Of a stretch of 64,000 bases of DNA, positions 61,646-64,000 are shown piece by piece. Each line of letters starts with the position of its first letter. The stretch's first letter is position 1. This DNA is from Marinomonas sp. IMCC 4694 (GTDB taxonomy: Bacteria > Pseudomonadota > Gammaproteobacteria > Pseudomonadales > Marinomonadaceae), in NCBI RefSeq assembly GCF_008122525.1, contig NZ_VSRV01000001.1, forward strand, positions 1,922,001-1,986,000, written 5' to 3'. Made by a program: the position numbers and the translations under genes. The notes beneath the pieces are model-generated. The model was not told the origin of the DNA and searched no databases. It saw only the letters and a list, made by a program, of their open reading frames with translations.

Positions 61646-62223
61646 TGCCAATACACACAAAATTCTTTACCATTAAAGCGCTGCTTGTATCAGGTACAAC
61701 GGCGCTCGTACTAAGCGCTGTTTTTTGGCTTGGCACATCGCCAAAACAGAACTTGGTGGCAACTGATTCACTCAGCACTTCTCCAGATTACTTCATCACA
61801 CAAGTAAAAATCACCGCGTACAATACAAACGGAGAGCTAGTTGAAACACTGAATGCAAAACAGACTTTACATTACGTAGCTCAATCAAAAACTCTGTTAG
61901 AATCCCCCAATATTGAACGTTTTTCTGAAACAGGTTATTGGAATGCAAAAGCCGACAAAGGCATTATCGACGATGGCAGCAGTGATATTTTGCTCACTGA
62001 AAATGCCCAAGCGATTAAAAAATACCGACTATCAGAAAACATTCAGCTGGTGGCCGATAATGTGCACTATTTAGAGCAAGACCAATCACTCATCAGTTAT
62101 GGCAATGCCATGCTGATATCAACTCAAGGTGAGACTTCTGCAGGCAAAATAACCACTTACATTCACTCAGAAGACGTCTTGATGACAGGATCTGTACGAG
62201 GAAAATATGAAACCATTCGTTAA
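61645..62223 (+). CDS. lptC: LPS export protein LptC
   Basis: A 192-residue bitopic protein: one N-terminal helix (about 10-29) and a periplasmic beta-jellyroll (ITAYNTNGELVETLNAKQTLHY) that passes LPS from LptBFG to LptA. ATG 61645 overlaps the yrbG stop; the longer in-frame reading is yrbG sequence in another frame. It overlaps lptA by 17 nt. Confidence 0.92.
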   Translation: MPIHTKFFTIKALLVSGTTALVLSAVFWLGTSPKQNLVATDSLSTSPDYFITQVKITAYNTNGELVETLNAKQTLHYVAQSKTLLESPNIERFSETGYWNAKADKGIIDDGSSDILLTENAQAIKKYRLSENIQLVADNVHYLEQDQSLISYGNAMLISTQGETSAGKITTYIHSEDVLMTGSVRGKYETIR

Positions 62224-62716
62224 TATTAGTGCCTTAGTCGCCGTGGCACTGTTAGGCTCTCAAGCTTACGCACTGCCAGAAGACATGAGTCAACCGCTCG
62301 AAATTCAGGCCGATGAAGCTGCTTTTGATCAAACCTCTGGTGAAGCTATTTACAAAGGCAATGTCTTCGTAAAACAAGGTACGATTGAAATACAAGCCCA
62401 GTACCTAAAAGTATCAACAGATCCGCTGACACGGGCGTTCAATCGCCTAGAAGCGACAGGAAAACCCGCCAAGTTCAGCCAGCAAGTGGACTGGAGTGGT
62501 AACATGGTTATCAGTCAGGGGAATGAAATACGTTACTCAACCCATGACTCTACACTTGAAATTCTCGGCGAGAGTTATTTGAGCCGCATGCAAAACTCCA
62601 TTACTGCGGACTACATTCTCTACATGATCGCAGACGGCACTTTCAGTGCCGAGAAAAAAACCACAGGCCGCGTCTTTATGACATTACAACCCCAAGCACC
62701 TGAGGCAAAAAAATAG
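62207..62716 (+). CDS. lptA: LPS transport periplasmic protein LptA
   Basis: A 169-residue periplasmic bridge protein. Signal peptide about 1-22 (ending SQAYA), then the OstA-like jellyroll: QPLEIQADEAAFDQTSGEAIYKG and VFVKQGTIEIQAQYLKV. GAGG precedes the ATG within lptC. It polymerises across the periplasm to carry LPS to LptDE. Confidence 0.94.
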   Translation: MKPFVNISALVAVALLGSQAYALPEDMSQPLEIQADEAAFDQTSGEAIYKGNVFVKQGTIEIQAQYLKVSTDPLTRAFNRLEATGKPAKFSQQVDWSGNMVISQGNEIRYSTHDSTLEILGESYLSRMQNSITADYILYMIADGTFSAEKKTTGRVFMTLQPQAPEAKK

Positions 62717-63442
62717 ATGGCACGCTTAGAAGCAAAAAATCTCGCCAAAAGTTATAAAAAACGCCAAGTCGTAAAAGACGTCTCTATAGCCGTTGAGTCT
62801 GGCGAAGCGGTAGGCTTACTTGGCCCTAATGGTGCCGGAAAAACCACCTGCTTTTATATGATTGTAGGCATGGTCGCCAATGACGCTGGCGGTATTTTCA
62901 TTGATGGGCAAGACATCACCCATAACGCCATGCACACACGCGCCCAAAAAGGCATTGGCTACTTACCACAAGAAGCGTCTATTTTTCGCAAAATGTCAGT
63001 TGAAAATAACATCTTAGCCATTTTAGAAACCCGTAAAGAACTGAACAAAACGCAACAAAAAGATCGCCTAGAAAGCTTACTTGAGGAGTTTCACATTACC
63101 CACATTCGTCATAATTTGGGTATGGCCTTATCCGGTGGTGAAAGGCGTCGTGTTGAAATAGCAAGAGCCGTCGCTATGAACCCAAAGTTCATATTGTTAG
63201 ACGAACCATTTGCAGGGGTTGACCCCATTTCAGTTGGTGATATTAAGCTCATTATTAAACATCTTCAACAAAGTGGCATTGGTGTGTTGATCACCGATCA
63301 CAACGTTCGTGAGACACTGGACATTTGCGATAAAGCCTACATTGTGGGTAATGGCTACATTATTGCCTCGGGCGACGCTGAGACGGTGATCAATAACGAA
63401 CAAGTAAAAAAGGTCTATTTAGGCGACGACTTCCGTCTGTAA
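62717..63442 (+). CDS. lptB: LPS export ABC ATPase LptB
   Basis: A 241-residue cytoplasmic ATPase driving LPS extraction with LptFG. Walker A GPNGAGKTTCFYM, Q-loop GIGYLPQEASIFRKM, signature LSGGERRRVEIARAVAMNP, Walker B ILLDEPFAGVDP and ITDHNVRET are standard LptB. It starts directly after the lptA stop. Confidence 0.97.
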   Translation: MARLEAKNLAKSYKKRQVVKDVSIAVESGEAVGLLGPNGAGKTTCFYMIVGMVANDAGGIFIDGQDITHNAMHTRAQKGIGYLPQEASIFRKMSVENNILAILETRKELNKTQQKDRLESLLEEFHITHIRHNLGMALSGGERRRVEIARAVAMNPKFILLDEPFAGVDPISVGDIKLIIKHLQQSGIGVLITDHNVRETLDICDKAYIVGNGYIIASGDAETVINNEQVKKVYLGDDFRL

Positions 63443-63473
63443 CCCCTTATCATTGCTGGAGAAAGGGAGTAGT

Positions 63474-63521
63474 ATGCACAACTCGTTCCAATTCACTCAA
63501 ACAAAAAGAGTTGCTCTATGA
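63474..63521 (+). CDS. Possible 15-residue leader peptide coupled to rpoN
   Basis: A short ORF (MHNSFQFTQTKRVAL) starts at ATG 63474, 4 nt after AAGGGAG (63463-63469), the best ribosome binding site in this intergenic space. Its TGA (63519-63521) overlaps the rpoN ATG (63518-63520) as ATGA, so ribosomes finishing it could restart on rpoN. The peptide shows no regulatory codon run. It may be a translational coupler rather than a functional peptide. No translation evidence is available from sequence alone. Confidence 0.5.
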   Translation: MHNSFQFTQTKRVAL

Positions 63522-64000
63522 AGCAGTCTTTGCAATTAAAACTCGGTCAACAGCTGACCATGACGCCGCAACTGCAACAAGCCATCCGTTTGCTGCAGCT
63601 TTCCACGTTAGACCTTAAACAAGAAATACACGAATTCTTAGAGTCAAACCCATTGCTTGAACTGGATGACGACGAACATCATCATGATGCGCCCGCCAGT
63701 ATCGAATCTAAAAGCGCAGCCGATACCCCCCTTGATGCACCAAGCGAAGAGCCTCGCATCGAATCAGAGTGGACCGAAAGCATTCCGGAAGAGTTGTCCA
63801 TAGACAGCAGCTGGGATGACACCTACCAAGGATCGTCCGCCGCAATCAGTGACAACAACAGTTACGAAGGAGACGGTGATTTCGAAAGTCGCAACGCCCC
63901 TGCTGAGAGCATTCAAGATCACCTGATATGGCAATTAAACCTGACCCATATGTCAGATCGGGACATTGAAATCGCTTACGCTATCATCGAATGCGTTCAG
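63518..64000 (+). CDS. rpoN: RNA polymerase sigma-54 factor, N-terminal part, cut by window edge
   Basis: The first 161 residues of sigma-54 are visible. Region I, which holds the activator-interacting domain, reads LQLKLGQQLTMTPQLQQAIRLLQLS and continues to EFLESNPLLELDDDE. The acidic region II linker follows (rich in Asp, Glu and Ser), then the start of the core-binding domain (SIQDHLIWQLNLTHMSDRD). Its own Shine-Dalgarno sequence (AAGAG) is modest. The order lptA-lptB-rpoN is conserved in proteobacteria; hpf and ptsN usually follow. Confidence 0.97.
   Translation, partial: MKQSLQLKLGQQLTMTPQLQQAIRLLQLSTLDLKQEIHEFLESNPLLELDDDEHHHDAPASIESKSAADTPLDAPSEEPRIESEWTESIPEELSIDSSWDDTYQGSSAAISDNNSYEGDGDFESRNAPAESIQDHLIWQLNLTHMSDRDIEIAYAIIECVQ

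Overview
This window is a chromosomal segment of a marine gammaproteobacterium, most like Marinomonas and related Oceanospirillales. That placement rests on my recognition of the proteins (FusA2-type EF-G, LpoA, SspA/SspB, ZapE/ZapG, LptCAB-RpoN, MinCDE) and on gene order, not on a database search. Almost all of it is core, densely packed sequence. I see no insertion sequence, prophage, tRNA, rRNA, CRISPR array or integration site. Many genes sit in ATGA-type overlaps, and several use TTG or GTG starts that a Shine-Dalgarno sequence decides.

Layout. 1-3120 (minus): Uup, a DUF2760 protein and an Hsp70-family protein cut by the window edge. 3381-7730 (plus): RND efflux adaptor and permease. 7833-12769: NfuA; a siroheme sulfite/nitrite reductase with a DUF934 partner; an SH3 envelope protein; a cation/proton antiporter. 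12953-15049: a FusA2-type EF-G. 15213-19432 (minus): aldo/keto reductase, a diheme peroxidase lipoprotein, minC-minD-minE. 19719-31542 (minus): SbcCD, an unusual [2Fe-2S] protein, PyrC, DeaD, an AI-2E family permease and SbcB. 31637-36106: YchJ, then a signalling operon of a periplasmic molybdopterin-fold protein, a hybrid histidine kinase and an HD-GYP response regulator. 36407-37684: aroA. 37701-43750 (minus): thiC-thiDE-thiS-thiG-thiH behind a TPP riboswitch and a good promoter. 43797-49857: rsmI facing lpoA-yraN-diaA, then sspB/sspA and rpsI/rplM. 50009-54156: zapE, zapG, Nif3-like, degS, an SRPBCC protein. 54159-60515 (minus): hisD, hisG, murA, ibaG, then mlaC, mlaD, mlaE, mlaF. 60665-64000 (plus): yrbG, lptC, lptA, lptB, and rpoN cut by the window edge.

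Themes. Much of the right half builds and maintains the envelope: peptidoglycan precursors and synthase activation (MurA, LpoA), phospholipid retrograde transport (Mla), LPS export (Lpt) and envelope stress (DegS). Division and replication control appear as MinCDE, ZapE, ZapG and DiaA; nucleases as SbcB and SbcCD; one-step cofactor supply as the thiamine operon.

Points most worth a second look: a 15-codon ORF with a strong ribosome binding site whose stop overlaps the rpoN start; the cysteine-free molybdopterin-fold protein in a kinase/HD-GYP operon; a [2Fe-2S] protein with a degenerate reductase-like tail; the absence of mlaB from an otherwise standard mla locus and of kdsD/kdsC from the lpt locus; a Ser-Thr microsatellite in the efflux adaptor; and hairpins in the leaders of deaD, sspA and thiC.
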